Positions 7,903 through 16,325 of a stretch of 64,000 nucleotides of DNA are shown piece by piece. The stretch is from Megasphaera hominis (GTDB lineage: Bacteria > Bacillota > Negativicutes > Veillonellales > Megasphaeraceae). A model generated the notes under the pieces. The model saw only the letters and a program-made list of their open reading frames with translations, did no database searches and was not told the origin of the DNA. The translations under genes were made by a program, and so were the position numbers. The DNA is taken from positions 27,723 through 91,722 of the forward strand of contig NZ_JACOGK010000008.1 of assembly GCF_014269395.1 (NCBI RefSeq). The letters are read 5' to 3'. Numbering within the stretch: position 1 is the stretch's first letter; every line of letters begins with the position of its first letter.

Positions 7903-9198
7903 TTAGAAGGTATATGTGTCTTCTTTATTCAGACAGTATAAAATACGATTCCTGGTCCTTTTAAAATTACGAAAGCCATTAGCATTGTCCAATAAACGTT
8001 GTACTTGACGATTTTTTGATTCAATATGGCTGTTGTTGATTCGACGGCCATGTACGATGATAAACGAATTTACGATTTCTTGTTTCCAGTTGGAAAGCAC
8101 GGTATAGAATTCATCGTATTCACGAATCTGTGAGTCTGCAAACTTAAGAAGTAGTGCATCCAGCTGACGTTCGGCATTTTCAAACGAGGCTGTTTCATTG
8201 AAGGTAATATATACCTCTTTTAATTCATACGCTTTTTTTAGTTCGGGGAAATGACTGAATAGCAATGTTTGGATACCCCGAAGATTGATGTATCGTTTTA
8301 ACCGTCTGTTATATCTAGCTTTGTTATCCAGCACCACGTTATGGTTTAGTACGAATCTAAATTTGATTAATAAATACGCCAGGACAGGGTCTGCTGTTTC
8401 CCTACGGCATTTCAGTCGAACTGCATTAAAATCTTTGGTGAGATGTTGAAGTACATGGAAACTATCCGCACAGATGATGGCCTTCGGGCAGTATGACTGA
8501 AAGACAGATCGAAACGATTCAGACATATCGATGGAAAAATATTTGATGCGATCCAACTCACTGGTGTGAGTTTCATCAGAATACGTTTCATGTTTAATAT
8601 GACTGAGATAATAGAGAAGATACGATTTCTTGCGGTCGGGAAGCACATCAATAATGACACCCGTATCAAAATCCATGAGGAGACAGCAGTAAAGCGAATC
8701 GTAGTTGGAATCCGGCAGATAATGCTCATCGAGAGAAAAAATTTCAGGCAAAGGCTTTCGTGCAATTTGGACATGCCTGTCAAAAATACAGAGAGCCATC
8801 GCCTTAGATATGTGATTCCGATTGGCTGCGAGGGTATAGGTGATTTCCGGATGTTTAAGATCTTGTAATACTTTGAGTTTGGTTTCGTGAGGAATCCCTT
8901 CATGTGAGCACGTGAAGGAATTCGGTTCATTGAACGTACTCTGACAGGTATTGCAGCGGTATCTGCGCTGGAGATACAGGATGGTACATGGCCTGTTTAT
9001 GAGCGTGGAATGAGTGAGTTTACGGGAATAGTATCCATGAATATGCACCTGTCCGTTACAATACGGGCAGGTGCAATGTGCGTCAACAAGGCGGATTTTA
9101 ATGATCATGGAACCGTCGGATTGGCTGAATGTGAGTAATTCTTGAATTTGTTCGGATTTGATGTTCAACATATTTGTGATAAACTGATCTAGAGACAT
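7903..9198 (-). CDS. ISL3-family transposase
   Basis: A 431-residue DDE transposase of the ISL3 family, intact from start to stop. The N-terminal zinc ribbon shows CTCPYCNG and RCNTC (residues ~39-85), followed by a helix-turn-helix region. The core has the family landmarks SIDMSESFRSVF, ICADSFHVLQHL and, near the C-terminus, ESKNRQVQRLLDNANGFRNF. AAGGAGGAAAG precedes the ATG. As all domains are complete, the element may still be active. It probably binds the iterated TTTGTGGT sites at both ends; this is inference from their position. Confidence 0.93.
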   Translation of the reverse strand: MSLDQFITNMLNIKSEQIQELLTFSQSDGSMIIKIRLVDAHCTCPYCNGQVHIHGYYSRKLTHSTLINRPCTILYLQRRYRCNTCQSTFNEPNSFTCSHEGIPHETKLKVLQDLKHPEITYTLAANRNHISKAMALCIFDRHVQIARKPLPEIFSLDEHYLPDSNYDSLYCCLLMDFDTGVIIDVLPDRKKSYLLYYLSHIKHETYSDETHTSELDRIKYFSIDMSESFRSVFQSYCPKAIICADSFHVLQHLTKDFNAVRLKCRRETADPVLAYLLIKFRFVLNHNVVLDNKARYNRRLKRYINLRGIQTLLFSHFPELKKAYELKEVYITFNETASFENAERQLDALLLKFADSQIREYDEFYTVLSNWKQEIVNSFIIVHGRRINNSHIESKNRQVQRLLDNANGFRNFKRTRNRILYCLNKEDTYTF

Positions 9199-9398
9199 AT
9201 AGTCTTTCCTCCTTCTTAGAAATGGATGGGTGATACTTTCATTCTAAGGAGGAGCTTTTTTATTGCAAGGGACGGACCACAAAGTGTAAACAGCCCCACC
9301 ACAAAGTGTGACTAGGATGACCACATAAAATGGACTAGGAAAACAGACCACAAAAATTGGACTAGGGGTAACCACACCAAAAAAATTGGACTAATGCC

Positions 9399-9552
9399 TT
9401 TTTCTTTTCCTGTTACAAAAAAATACCGTAAGTATCGGAAAATACGATGGGTTTGTCCTGATTCCTTATGATACAATACAATCAAATGACGGAAGCGAAG
9501 GCTGTGAGCAGCATATATATTATGGGAAATCCTTGAAGGATGGAGGCAATCT
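9399..9552. other. Gene-free flank of the insertion sequence
   Basis: No supported gene. The stretch leads into the ribosome site (GGATGGAGG) of the following pseudogene, which suggests that the upstream neighbour of this gene was removed or displaced when the element inserted. Confidence 0.4.
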
Positions 9553-9996
9553 ATGCGTTTCGATGATTTCATGTCTGAGAAATGCAGGGACTGGTATATT
9601 GCTACGCTTGTTGATGCGGATGCGGAAGCTTACAAGACGATTAGCCATTTGAAGCTATTTTCTGATGGCTGATGCTATATAGGATACATCTGGGAATGCC
9701 TGAAAATATCTCATCAGATTCGTTGGCCTGAAATCCTGACTTATGCGGACATCCTAAAGGAAGTTTTTGGGTTTTGGGATATCCACACGTGTGAGAGAAT
9801 ATGGATTCCTGATTATTGGGAATTTACTAAGCAGGTGTGTCTAGCCATGAATTTTACTAACTTATGCGAAAATAGATCGTTCCTGCCTGAAGATAGCTAC
9901 ATTTTTGACAGGTCTTTTGCCTGGGTTATAGCCTGTACCCATGAAACGGATTGGCAAGACCAGCCGCTTTTCTTGCAATCGGGAGTTATTAGATGA
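9553..9996 (+). pseudogene. Unrecognised gene interrupted by an in-frame TGA
   Basis: From ATG 9553, with GGATGGAGG 10 bases upstream, the frame reads 39 codons to a TGA at 9670-9672. It continues without another stop to TGA 9994, for 147 codons in all. The text across the stop (FSDG*CYIGYIWECLK) reads like continuous protein, and the stop sits where tryptophan (TGG) would fit. The product is a small acidic, Trp-rich cytosolic protein (WPEILTYADILKEV, ERIWIPDYW) of a type often found near toxin or phage genes; I do not recognise the family. A sequencing error or a true nonsense mutation are both possible. Confidence 0.6.
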
Positions 9997-10121
9997 AGAA
10001 GATAACAGTGTCCTATGCGATGCTGTAGTTGGGCACAAGACTTGCTGCCGGAAGGCGATGAGACAATGTAAAAAAATGGCAGGAGATTACTGATGGCATG
10101 CATTTTCAAGGGGAGGATAGC

Positions 10122-10580
10122 ATGAGGAAATCCATCGATAGAGTTCGCCTTGGCATACTTATACTCATAAGCTTTGCTGCACTTATGATGCGGTTGGGTG
10201 ATATTGCTTCGTTTATCTTCGATCCGGATGGAAAAGAAATCGATAGAATGTTAGTGACACAGGCAACTCAGATTGACCTGACTGCTGACTATAAGCAAGA
10301 ACGGACTTTAGCCTCAGACAGAGGCGGCATACATTCTTTGCGGCTTATTTACAAAAGCGAGAATCCGGTGAAGGAAGCTGAGATTATAGAATCCCTTGAA
10401 GGAATGGGATTTCAGGTAAAACACAAACGGATTGAAAGTACCATAGAGGATACACATTATGTAACTGTATTAGAAAACGACACGTATGCTTGTGTTGTTA
10501 AGGTAACTGATGAGCATGATTTCAGCCTAAGCTATTATTATAAAACACCAGTAGAACGCTTATTTGGAGCAAGGTATTAA
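10122..10580 (+). CDS. Small membrane-anchored protein of unknown function
   Basis: A 152-residue protein with one N-terminal hydrophobic helix (residues ~9-26, LGILILISFAALMMRL) and an extracytoplasmic or cytoplasmic domain of ~125 residues with no motif that I recognise. Start ATG 10122 follows GGGGAGGATAG; an in-frame upstream ATG has no ribosome site. It stands between a pseudogene and another small membrane protein in AT-richer sequence than the surrounding housekeeping genes, so acquisition by transfer is plausible. Confidence 0.6.
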   Translation: MRKSIDRVRLGILILISFAALMMRLGDIASFIFDPDGKEIDRMLVTQATQIDLTADYKQERTLASDRGGIHSLRLIYKSENPVKEAEIIESLEGMGFQVKHKRIESTIEDTHYVTVLENDTYACVVKVTDEHDFSLSYYYKTPVERLFGARY

Positions 10581-10584
10581 GCGT

Positions 10585-10726
10585 ATGCGCAACAGAGAAG
10601 CCCGGATAAAGGGACAGAGTGAATTATGTGCCATTGACGATATTGAGCAGCCGGTCATGATGAGAATCGTAGAATGAGGAAGGCCGGACATTACCTGCTT
10701 GGTAGAACGTCCTGACGAAGGAGATG
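10585..10726 (+). pseudogene. Possible fragment of a small gene
   Basis: ATG 10585 opens 30 codons (MRNREARIKGQSELCAIDD...) to TGA 10675. The same frame then goes on with GRPDITCLVERPDEGDECHG before entering the next gene. The segment reads like real protein interrupted by one stop, as in the 9553 pseudogene. There is no clear ribosome site, so it may simply be remnant sequence. Confidence 0.3.
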
Positions 10727-10732
10727 AGTGCC

Positions 10733-11164
10733 ATGGAGTACGTAAGGCTTTTGCTGTCAAATCAGGCCGGTGCGGCAGCGGTGTGGAAACTCGTAGCTGC
10801 TGGCATTGCCATGGCGATTTTCCTTTTTGGCCTTGGAATAAGAGTGCTGAAAGAAAATAAAGGTTTCAATGATATAGAACGAAAATGCAAAATAAGTGCC
10901 TATTTCTTCGTATTGGCTGGCTCCTTGATCATGTATGGTGCCATGTGGGAACGCATTCAATCTATCTTTACGTTACTCAGCGGCTGCGGTTTTATGGGAA
11001 TAGGGATAATCCTCTTTGGCTATGGTGTAAAATGGGAAAAAGAAACAATGGGAAGCGACGGTCTGAAATATCGGATTCCCTATAAGACGTTTTTGGTTCT
11101 GGGTTGGACCGTTGTCCTATTGACAAGCTTTCTTGGTGCATGTCTTTTTGTGAAGCAACAATGA
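10733..11164 (+). CDS. Four-helix membrane protein of unknown function
   Basis: A 143-residue protein with about four membrane segments (around residues 20-37, 53-72, 80-98 and 120-140). No motif is recognised. ATG 10733 is chosen over ATG 10724 because GAAGGAGA ends at 10723, giving normal spacing only to 10733. It belongs to the same small accessory patch as the gene at 10122. Confidence 0.6.
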   Translation: MEYVRLLLSNQAGAAAVWKLVAAGIAMAIFLFGLGIRVLKENKGFNDIERKCKISAYFFVLAGSLIMYGAMWERIQSIFTLLSGCGFMGIGIILFGYGVKWEKETMGSDGLKYRIPYKTFLVLGWTVVLLTSFLGACLFVKQQ

Positions 11165-11333
11165 GCATCTATTCGCCTGCATATACGCCGAAATTATGGC
11201 CACGGATTGTGGGCTATGACGAATAACAGGGGCGCTTTCTTGTTTTTGATTGACAAAGATAACCTGACTATATTGGGAAATGTTGAAAAATTGGCCTGTT
11301 CATTTCGAACCGGCCTTCTTTGAAATCTTTTCC
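11165..11333. other. Gene-free stretch before the L21 operon promoter
   Basis: No coding frame with a ribosome site. AATTGGCCTGTTC and GAACCGGCCTTC (around 11289-11318) form a weak inverted repeat followed by TTTG, a possible terminator of the accessory genes. Confidence 0.35.
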
Positions 11334-11362
11334 TTGACAGGTCGTGTCTGGTAGCTTATAAT
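11334..11362 (+). promoter_or_regulatory. Consensus sigma-70-type promoter of the rplU operon
   Basis: TTGACA (11334-11339) and TATAAT (11357-11362) both match consensus, with a 17-base spacer. It is the best promoter in the window, fitting for a ribosomal protein operon. Confidence 0.88.
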
Positions 11363-11369
11363 GTAAAAG

Positions 11370-11460
11370 TCGTAGCATGCACAAGTGGCTATGAAGATAA
11401 GCCGCATGAAGAGGCATTTAAGTCCGCAAGGCGCCGTATTCAGCGAGTATATTGATGAGG
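11370..11460 (+). ncRNA. Probable L21 ribosomal protein leader
   Basis: About 100 bases separate the promoter from rplU. Firmicute rplU-prp-rpmA operons carry a structured L21 leader in this position, thought to bind ribosomal protein for autoregulation. Short inverted segments such as TGGCTAT..ATAAGCCGC and the GGCGCCG region suggest structure. The assignment rests mainly on position. Confidence 0.45.
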
Positions 11461-11470
11461 AGGTGTCACT

Positions 11471-11782
11471 ATGTACGCTATTATCAAAACGGGCGGAAAA
11501 CAGTATCGTGTTCAGGAAGGCGACAAAATCTTTGTTGAAAAACTCACTAACGATGTTGATTCCGAAGTAGTATTCGATCAGGTATTGGCAGTTGTAAATG
11601 ACGGGGATGTTAAAGTTGGTTCTCCTGTTGTTGAAGGTGCTAAGGTTACTGGCAAAGTACTCGAACAGGGCAAGGAAAAGAAGATCCTCGTGTTCAAATA
11701 CAAAGCTAAGTCCGATTACCGTCGTCGTCAGGGCCATCGTCAGCCTTTCACTAAGGTTGTCATCGAAAAAATCGAAGGCTAA
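11471..11782 (+). CDS. rplU: 50S ribosomal protein L21
   Basis: A 103-residue ribosomal protein that binds 23S rRNA. It opens [18 protein letters not shown] and ends with the basic [17 protein letters not shown] segment, both hallmarks of L21, at the usual length. GAGGAGGTG precedes the ATG. It overlaps the Prp gene by one base, in the standard rplU-prp-rpmA arrangement. Confidence 0.98.
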   Translation: MYAIIKTGGKQYRVQEGDKIFVEKLTNDVDSEVVFDQVLAVVNDGDVKVGSPVVEGAKVTGKVLEQGKEKKILVFKYKAKSDYRRRQGHRQPFTKVVIEKIEG

Positions 11783-12093
11783 TGATTACCATTACCTTAC
11801 AGTATGATAAAAACAACCGGCTCAGCGGCTTTCAGATTCGTGGTCATGCAGACTACGATGAAAGCGGTAGTGATATTGTTTGTGCTGCCGTCTCTGTACT
11901 GGCACAGACAGCGCTTTTGGGTCTGCTGGAATATGCAGGCGAGGAAAGCATCACGTATGGGCAGGATGATGGATTTTTATCCGTACATGTGAAGAAATCC
12001 GTACCGGAGGCTGAAGTTATTCTTCATACGATGGTACTGGGTCTACAGGAAATTGTGCGTCAATACGGCGAATACGTCGCATTCGGCACATAA
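11782..12093 (+). CDS. prp: Ribosomal-processing cysteine protease Prp
   Basis: A 103-residue cysteine protease that removes the N-terminal leader of ribosomal protein L27, a step known to be needed in Firmicutes whose L27 carries this leader. The catalytic pair is visible as H22 and C34 (GHADYDESGSDIVCAAVS). The gene lies between its operon partner rplU and its substrate rpmA, whose product has a matching cleavage site. Confidence 0.95.
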   Translation: MITITLQYDKNNRLSGFQIRGHADYDESGSDIVCAAVSVLAQTALLGLLEYAGEESITYGQDDGFLSVHVKKSVPEAEVILHTMVLGLQEIVRQYGEYVAFGT

Positions 12094-12111
12094 CGTCAGG
12101 AGGTGAACGAA

Positions 12112-12402
12112 ATGTTCAATTTTGATTTGCAGCTGTTCGCTCATAAAAAAGGTGTAGGCAGCACGCGTAACGGCCGTGACAGTGAATCCAAACGTCTTGG
12201 TGTCAAATGCCATGACGGTGTTATTGTTAAAGCCGGCAACATCATCGTTCGCCAGCGCGGCACTCACTTCCATCCGGGCACTAACGTAGGCATCGGCAAA
12301 GATGACACGTTATTTGCTTTGGCTGCTGGTAAAGTTGCTTTTGAACGTGCTGGCCGATATAACCGGAAAGTCAGCATCTATCCGGTTGAAGCTGAAGCTT
12401 AA
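12112..12402 (+). CDS. rpmA: 50S ribosomal protein L27 with Prp-cleaved leader
   Basis: A 96-residue precursor. The first nine residues, MFNFDLQLF, form the cleavable extension; Prp is expected to cut before [15 protein letters not shown], which then begins like mature L27 near the peptidyl transferase centre. Start ATG 12112 has CAGGAGGTG in front. A GTG at 12103 overlaps that site and is rejected. The operon ends with a terminator at 12421. Confidence 0.97.
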   Translation: MFNFDLQLFAHKKGVGSTRNGRDSESKRLGVKCHDGVIVKAGNIIVRQRGTHFHPGTNVGIGKDDTLFALAAGKVAFERAGRYNRKVSIYPVEAEA

Positions 12403-12420
12403 TTGCATGATACCACGAAT

Positions 12421-12452
12421 CCCTGCGGAGTTATCTCTGCAGGGATTTTTTT
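12421..12452 (+). terminator. Rho-independent terminator
   Basis: CCCTGC and GCAGGG arms (12421-12444) with a T run after them. It ends the rplU-prp-rpmA operon. Confidence 0.85.
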
Positions 12453-12542
12453 GATTCTCTTCATTTCAGCCTGTTTTGCGATATATGCACAAACGGCATA
12501 GGGAATGATACGTTATTTTTTTCACAAAAGTTGAAAAATGTA

Positions 12543-12718
12543 TTGTCACGAGAGGACAAGTGTGTTACACTATCCACAGTGCCAAAACGTCATGACAGAC
12601 GGGGCTGGTCGGTATCGTAGCGAGCTGAACCACTGCCTCCATGATGAAAAGAGCACAGATATACTGGGTTGTTCGACTTGCATTCCCGCATAGGGGAGTG
12701 AGAACGGAGGAATTTCAA
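12543..12718 (+). promoter_or_regulatory. Promoter and long leader of the ECF transporter gene
   Basis: TTGTCA (~12543) and TACACT (~12565) give a plausible promoter. The ~150-base leader that follows is GC-rich with several short inverted segments and no supported gene. Leaders of S-component genes often hold riboswitches, but I could not match this one to a known class. Confidence 0.4.
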
Positions 12719-13342
12719 ATGAATAAAGCAAAAGCATTACCGTATCAGCAAAATACTTTTATGAGTGTACGTCAGTTGGTTGTGGCCGCCTTATTGTCGG
12801 CTATTACGATTTTCTTGGGTATGACAGGCTATGGCTTCATTCCCTTGATTATCATGAACGCAACGATTCTTCATATTCCTACGATTATCGGCAGCATTAC
12901 AGCCGGCCGCCGCGTCGGTATGATCGTCGGTTTTATGTTTGGTGTTTTCTCGTTTGTCCGTACCCTGCAGGCACCGAGCGCACTCATGCTCTTTGCCGTA
13001 CAGTACAACGTCGTTGCTGACGCCGTTATCTGTATTGTGCCGCGTATCCTCATTGGTGTTATTGCCTATGAACTCTATAAACACTTAAAGCTGCGTGAAC
13101 CTGTCCGTGTGGCTACGACAGCCGTCGCTACGACCATTTGCCACACCGTCCTGTTCCTCGGCTCCTTTACCGCTCTCGTCGGAGTGCCTTATGCAGAAGC
13201 TCAAGGTATTCCTTTTATGAATGTCATCAACATCATGGCCGGTATTACCGTCGTCAACGGTATCCCGGAAGCCATTGTCTCAGGCCTCATCGTAACGCCG
13301 ATCGTCATGGCCCTCCACCGTGCCGGACTCAAAGCAAATTAA
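12719..13342 (+). CDS. ECF transporter S component (substrate-binding membrane subunit)
   Basis: A 207-residue membrane protein with six hydrophobic helices, the usual size of an ECF-type vitamin transporter S subunit, which works with shared EcfAAT subunits encoded elsewhere. The QLVVAALLSAITIFLGMTGYGFIPL opening segment resembles pantothenate/CoA-precursor-type S components, but the ligand is not certain. Start ATG 12719 has CGGAGG before it; a longer frame from 12641 lacks a ribosome site. It is a single-gene unit closed by a terminator. Confidence 0.82.
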   Translation: MNKAKALPYQQNTFMSVRQLVVAALLSAITIFLGMTGYGFIPLIIMNATILHIPTIIGSITAGRRVGMIVGFMFGVFSFVRTLQAPSALMLFAVQYNVVADAVICIVPRILIGVIAYELYKHLKLREPVRVATTAVATTICHTVLFLGSFTALVGVPYAEAQGIPFMNVINIMAGITVVNGIPEAIVSGLIVTPIVMALHRAGLKAN

Positions 13343-13357
13343 GAATGTATAGCATAG

Positions 13358-13388
13358 CCAGCCTGGTTTATTGCCGGGCTGGTTTTTT
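13358..13388 (+). terminator. Rho-independent terminator
   Basis: CCAGCC (13358-13363) and GGCTGG (13377-13382), then TTTTTT. It ends the ECF transporter gene. A further perfect inverted repeat, CCCGTTG-TATAAA-CAACGGG, lies at about 13470-13489. Confidence 0.8.
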
Positions 13389-13583
13389 GTTGTGACTGCC
13401 GGGGCGGCCTCTCTCCCTCGCGGCACAAGTCTCTATTCACTTTTAGGGCTACTTCGTTCCGCCTCTATCCCCCGTTGTATAAACAACGGGTACTTCCCCC
13501 CCAGGGAAAGCTGTGTTAGCTTCACTCTTTTTCCTGCATGTAGTATAATGTTAGGTATCTTAGATTATGAAGGAGAATATACC

Positions 13584-15338
13584 TTGAAGACCCTTCTGAC
13601 CACCTTAAATGCCAAATATGTCCAGTCATCTCTGGCGCTGCGTTGTTTGCGTACGAGTTGTGAAAAGCTGGGCTACGATGGCGTCGTTACGGCAGAATAT
13701 ACGATTAATCACAATGCCTACGATATTCTGCGCCATATTTATGCTTTTCACGCCGACGTGATTGGCTTTTCTTGTTACATTTGGAATATTGAAATGACGT
13801 GCCGCATCATCACGCTCATCCGCCAGGTTCTGCCTGACGTCGTAATTTTTGTAGGCGGCCCGGAGGTTTCTTATACGGCAGCAGAGACGCTGCGCGATTG
13901 TACCGACATCGATTACGTCCTCCAAGGTGAAGGGGAGGAAATGGTGCCGGCTTTTCTGCGTGCTCTGGAAGCAGGTGAGAACGCGACGGCTGTACCGGGT
14001 GTCATGGGCCGCGTAGACGGGAAGATCACAGGGATTCCCTGGTTCCGCGAGGTAGCCGATTTGGATACCCTGCCTTTTCCCTATGCCGGTGAAGATTTGT
14101 CAGCCTTAGAGCATCACATTATTTACTACGAAAGCTCCCGGGGCTGTCCCTTCCACTGCCAGTATTGCCTTTCCGGTAATGATGATGCCGTGCGCTTCCG
14201 CTCGGTCCCCTTGGTCATTAGCGAGCTCGAGCAGTTTGTCGCTGCCGGTGTCCATCAGGTAAAATTCGTAGACCGCACGTTCAATTGCAATCCCAGTCAT
14301 TACCGGCCTCTTCTGGAATACATGATCAGTGTCGAAAAGCCCGTCAATTTCCATTTGGAAATCGAGCCCGGTGTCCTCAGCGATGCCGACCTGGATCTGC
14401 TCAGCCAGGCACCTAAGGGACGGGTGCAGCTGGAAATGGGTATTCAGTCGACGTATGAGCCGACCTTGACGGCGATTCACCGTCATAACGACTGGACGCG
14501 TATTACAGAAATCATGGAACGACTGACCGCCTTGGGGACGATTCATCTTCATCTGGACCTCATCGTTGGCCTGCCCTATGAAGATTACGGCCATTTGCAG
14601 CAGTCCTTTAACGACATTTACAGCCTGAAACCGCATAAGCTGCAAATCGGCTTCTTAAAGCTCCTCAAGGGCTCAGGCATTCGCCGCGATTTTCTGGCAG
14701 AGTATCGGTTTGACCCGTGCGGTCCCTATGAGGTTCTGGCTACGACGTGGCTCCCTTACGAAAAGGTCCAGTTCCTCAAGGTCTTTGAAGACGTCTTTGA
14801 ACGGACGTACAATTCCGGTAAGTTTACGCACGTCCTGGCCTATGTGAGCCGTTTTTACGATGATAACGTCTTTGCCTTTTACGCCACCATGACCGAAGCC
14901 TGGCTGGCCCAGGGGAAGGACCGCATTGCCGTGGCCGATGCGGCGCTGTGCGAATTTCTCTGGCACTTCCTCACGACCTGTACACGCCTCGATGAAGGTA
15001 CGCTGGCCGTAGCGAAGGAACTCTTGGCTCTTGATATGCTGACGGTCTTTTCCTTCCGTTTGCAGCCGTCTTTCCTCGGCTGGAGCGAAGCGCCACGGTC
15101 GGAAACGGACAGCCTCTTCCGGGACGAAAAACGGATGCAGGTGTACCTTGCGGACTATCATTTCACTAATTGGCGGGATCTGAAAATGCGCTACCGCATT
15201 TGGCCCGTCAGTGCTGCCGCGAAATCTGAGCTCGGCCGTACAGCAGCTGTGCCGGAAGGCCCGGCGTGGCTCCTGGCAGAAAAGAAAAAAGACGGCGTCA
15301 CGTGGCAGGTTATTCCGCGTACACCGGCTGTGGATTAA
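13584..15338 (+). CDS. B12-binding-domain radical SAM protein
   Basis: A 584-residue enzyme. Residues ~1-140 resemble the cobalamin-binding fold (VIGFSCYIWN, IFVGGPEVSY); the radical SAM cluster motif CPFHCQYC lies at ~190; the C-terminal third matches the DUF4080-type extension that follows this domain pair. The start is taken as TTG 13584, because AAGGAGA lies 8 bases before it and MKTLLTTLNAKYVQSSLA is the conserved family opening; the open frame upstream runs through the preceding terminator. The reaction is unknown. It is followed closely by another radical SAM gene. Confidence 0.88.
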   Translation: MKTLLTTLNAKYVQSSLALRCLRTSCEKLGYDGVVTAEYTINHNAYDILRHIYAFHADVIGFSCYIWNIEMTCRIITLIRQVLPDVVIFVGGPEVSYTAAETLRDCTDIDYVLQGEGEEMVPAFLRALEAGENATAVPGVMGRVDGKITGIPWFREVADLDTLPFPYAGEDLSALEHHIIYYESSRGCPFHCQYCLSGNDDAVRFRSVPLVISELEQFVAAGVHQVKFVDRTFNCNPSHYRPLLEYMISVEKPVNFHLEIEPGVLSDADLDLLSQAPKGRVQLEMGIQSTYEPTLTAIHRHNDWTRITEIMERLTALGTIHLHLDLIVGLPYEDYGHLQQSFNDIYSLKPHKLQIGFLKLLKGSGIRRDFLAEYRFDPCGPYEVLATTWLPYEKVQFLKVFEDVFERTYNSGKFTHVLAYVSRFYDDNVFAFYATMTEAWLAQGKDRIAVADAALCEFLWHFLTTCTRLDEGTLAVAKELLALDMLTVFSFRLQPSFLGWSEAPRSETDSLFRDEKRMQVYLADYHFTNWRDLKMRYRIWPVSAAAKSELGRTAAVPEGPAWLLAEKKKDGVTWQVIPRTPAVD

Positions 15339-15350
15339 GAAAGGACATTC

Positions 15351-16316
15351 ATGGAACGATATAACGTATATTCTACCTTTTTAAAGGAAACGTACGGAGA
15401 AAAAGTATATAAGCTCCCTATCAGTATTCCCGATACGTGCCCGAACCGCGACGGCACACTGGGCGTACGGGGCTGCGTCTTCTGTGGCTCCATTGGCGCA
15501 GGTTACGAAAACCTGCCGGCGTCTATGACCATTGAAAAGCAGATCGAAGCCAACATTGCACACATTGGGCCCAAATACAAGGCGAAGAAATTCATTGCCT
15601 ATTTCCAGAATTTTACCAATACGTATTTGCCGCCGGACCGTTTCCGCCAGTACCTCATCGAGGCGTGCCGGCCGGGCATCGTCGCCTTGGCTATTGCCAC
15701 GCGGCCGGATTGCCTGAACGAAACGTATCTCGACATTATGGCTGACGTAAAGGAAAAATACGGCGTAGATATTCTCGTCGAGCTGGGCCTGCAGACGGCG
15801 AATTACAAAACCTTACAGAAAATTAACCGCGGTCATACACTGGCCGAGTATATTGAAGCCATGGTTATGCTCAAGGACTATCCCTTCCGCAACTGTACGC
15901 ACGTCATCATTGGCCTGCCCGGTGACACGGAAGAGGATGTCGTCGAAACGGCCAAGATCATATCGGCATTGCCGTCCCACGAAATCAAGCTGCACGCCTT
16001 GTACGTCATTAAGAATACAGTCCTCGCCGACTGGTACCGCGACGGCCAGGTCGGGCTGATTTCCGTAGAGGACTACGTGCGCCGCGTCGTGACCTTCCTC
16101 GAATACACGCGGCAGGATATCGTTTTTCAGCGCCTCATCGGCCGGGCGCCGCAGGAAGCAACGGAATTTGCCAACTGGGGCATGGGCTGGTGGCGTATTC
16201 GCGATATGATCGATGCCGAGCTGGTACAGCGTGACACGTGGCAAGGGAAGAAATGCGATTACCTGCACGGCAAGGCTGTACGCAAATTTATGAGCAATCC
16301 GGAAAAGGAGAGATGA
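15351..16316 (+). CDS. Radical SAM protein, TIGR01212 (YtqA) family
   Basis: A 321-residue radical SAM protein of the YtqA/TIGR01212 group. Its cluster-binding cysteines have the family's long spacing (CPNRDGTLGVRGCVFC, residues ~28-43), and the barrel continues through ELGLQTANYKTLQKINRGH. Members are conserved and implicated in tRNA modification in some bacteria, though the exact reaction here is not shown. It is 12 bases from the upstream radical SAM gene and 9 from phoH, so it is probably in one transcript. Confidence 0.9.
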   Translation: MERYNVYSTFLKETYGEKVYKLPISIPDTCPNRDGTLGVRGCVFCGSIGAGYENLPASMTIEKQIEANIAHIGPKYKAKKFIAYFQNFTNTYLPPDRFRQYLIEACRPGIVALAIATRPDCLNETYLDIMADVKEKYGVDILVELGLQTANYKTLQKINRGHTLAEYIEAMVMLKDYPFRNCTHVIIGLPGDTEEDVVETAKIISALPSHEIKLHALYVIKNTVLADWYRDGQVGLISVEDYVRRVVTFLEYTRQDIVFQRLIGRAPQEATEFANWGMGWWRIRDMIDAELVQRDTWQGKKCDYLHGKAVRKFMSNPEKER

Positions 16317-16325
16317 CGCCAATAT

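Larger units (their letters stand above)
7747..9398 (-). mobile_element. ISL3-family insertion sequence with iterated termini
   Basis: An element of about 1.65 kb with one transposase gene on the minus strand. The outer ends are imperfect inverted repeats (left GGGTCTAGTTCAACTTTTG; right, reversed, GGCATTAGTCCAATTTTT). Inside each end, a TTTGTGGT core recurs about five times at ~20-30-bp spacing (left 7761-7860; right 9276-9380, inverted), often with CTAGTCCA next to it. No convincing 8-bp target duplication is seen, so the limits are approximate. A deleted relative lies at 56569-57066, which supports both ends. Confidence 0.82.

Noticed and set aside
7739..9406. 8-bp target duplication of the ISL3-type element
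   Set aside because: The bases outside both ends were compared and do not match convincingly.
9312..9572. 86-codon minus-strand frame at the IS right end
   Set aside because: It crosses the IS terminal repeats and its translation reflects them; no ribosome site.
12566..12718. TPP, FMN, THF or preQ1 riboswitch before the ECF gene
   Set aside because: None of the core motifs of these classes could be found by eye in the leader.
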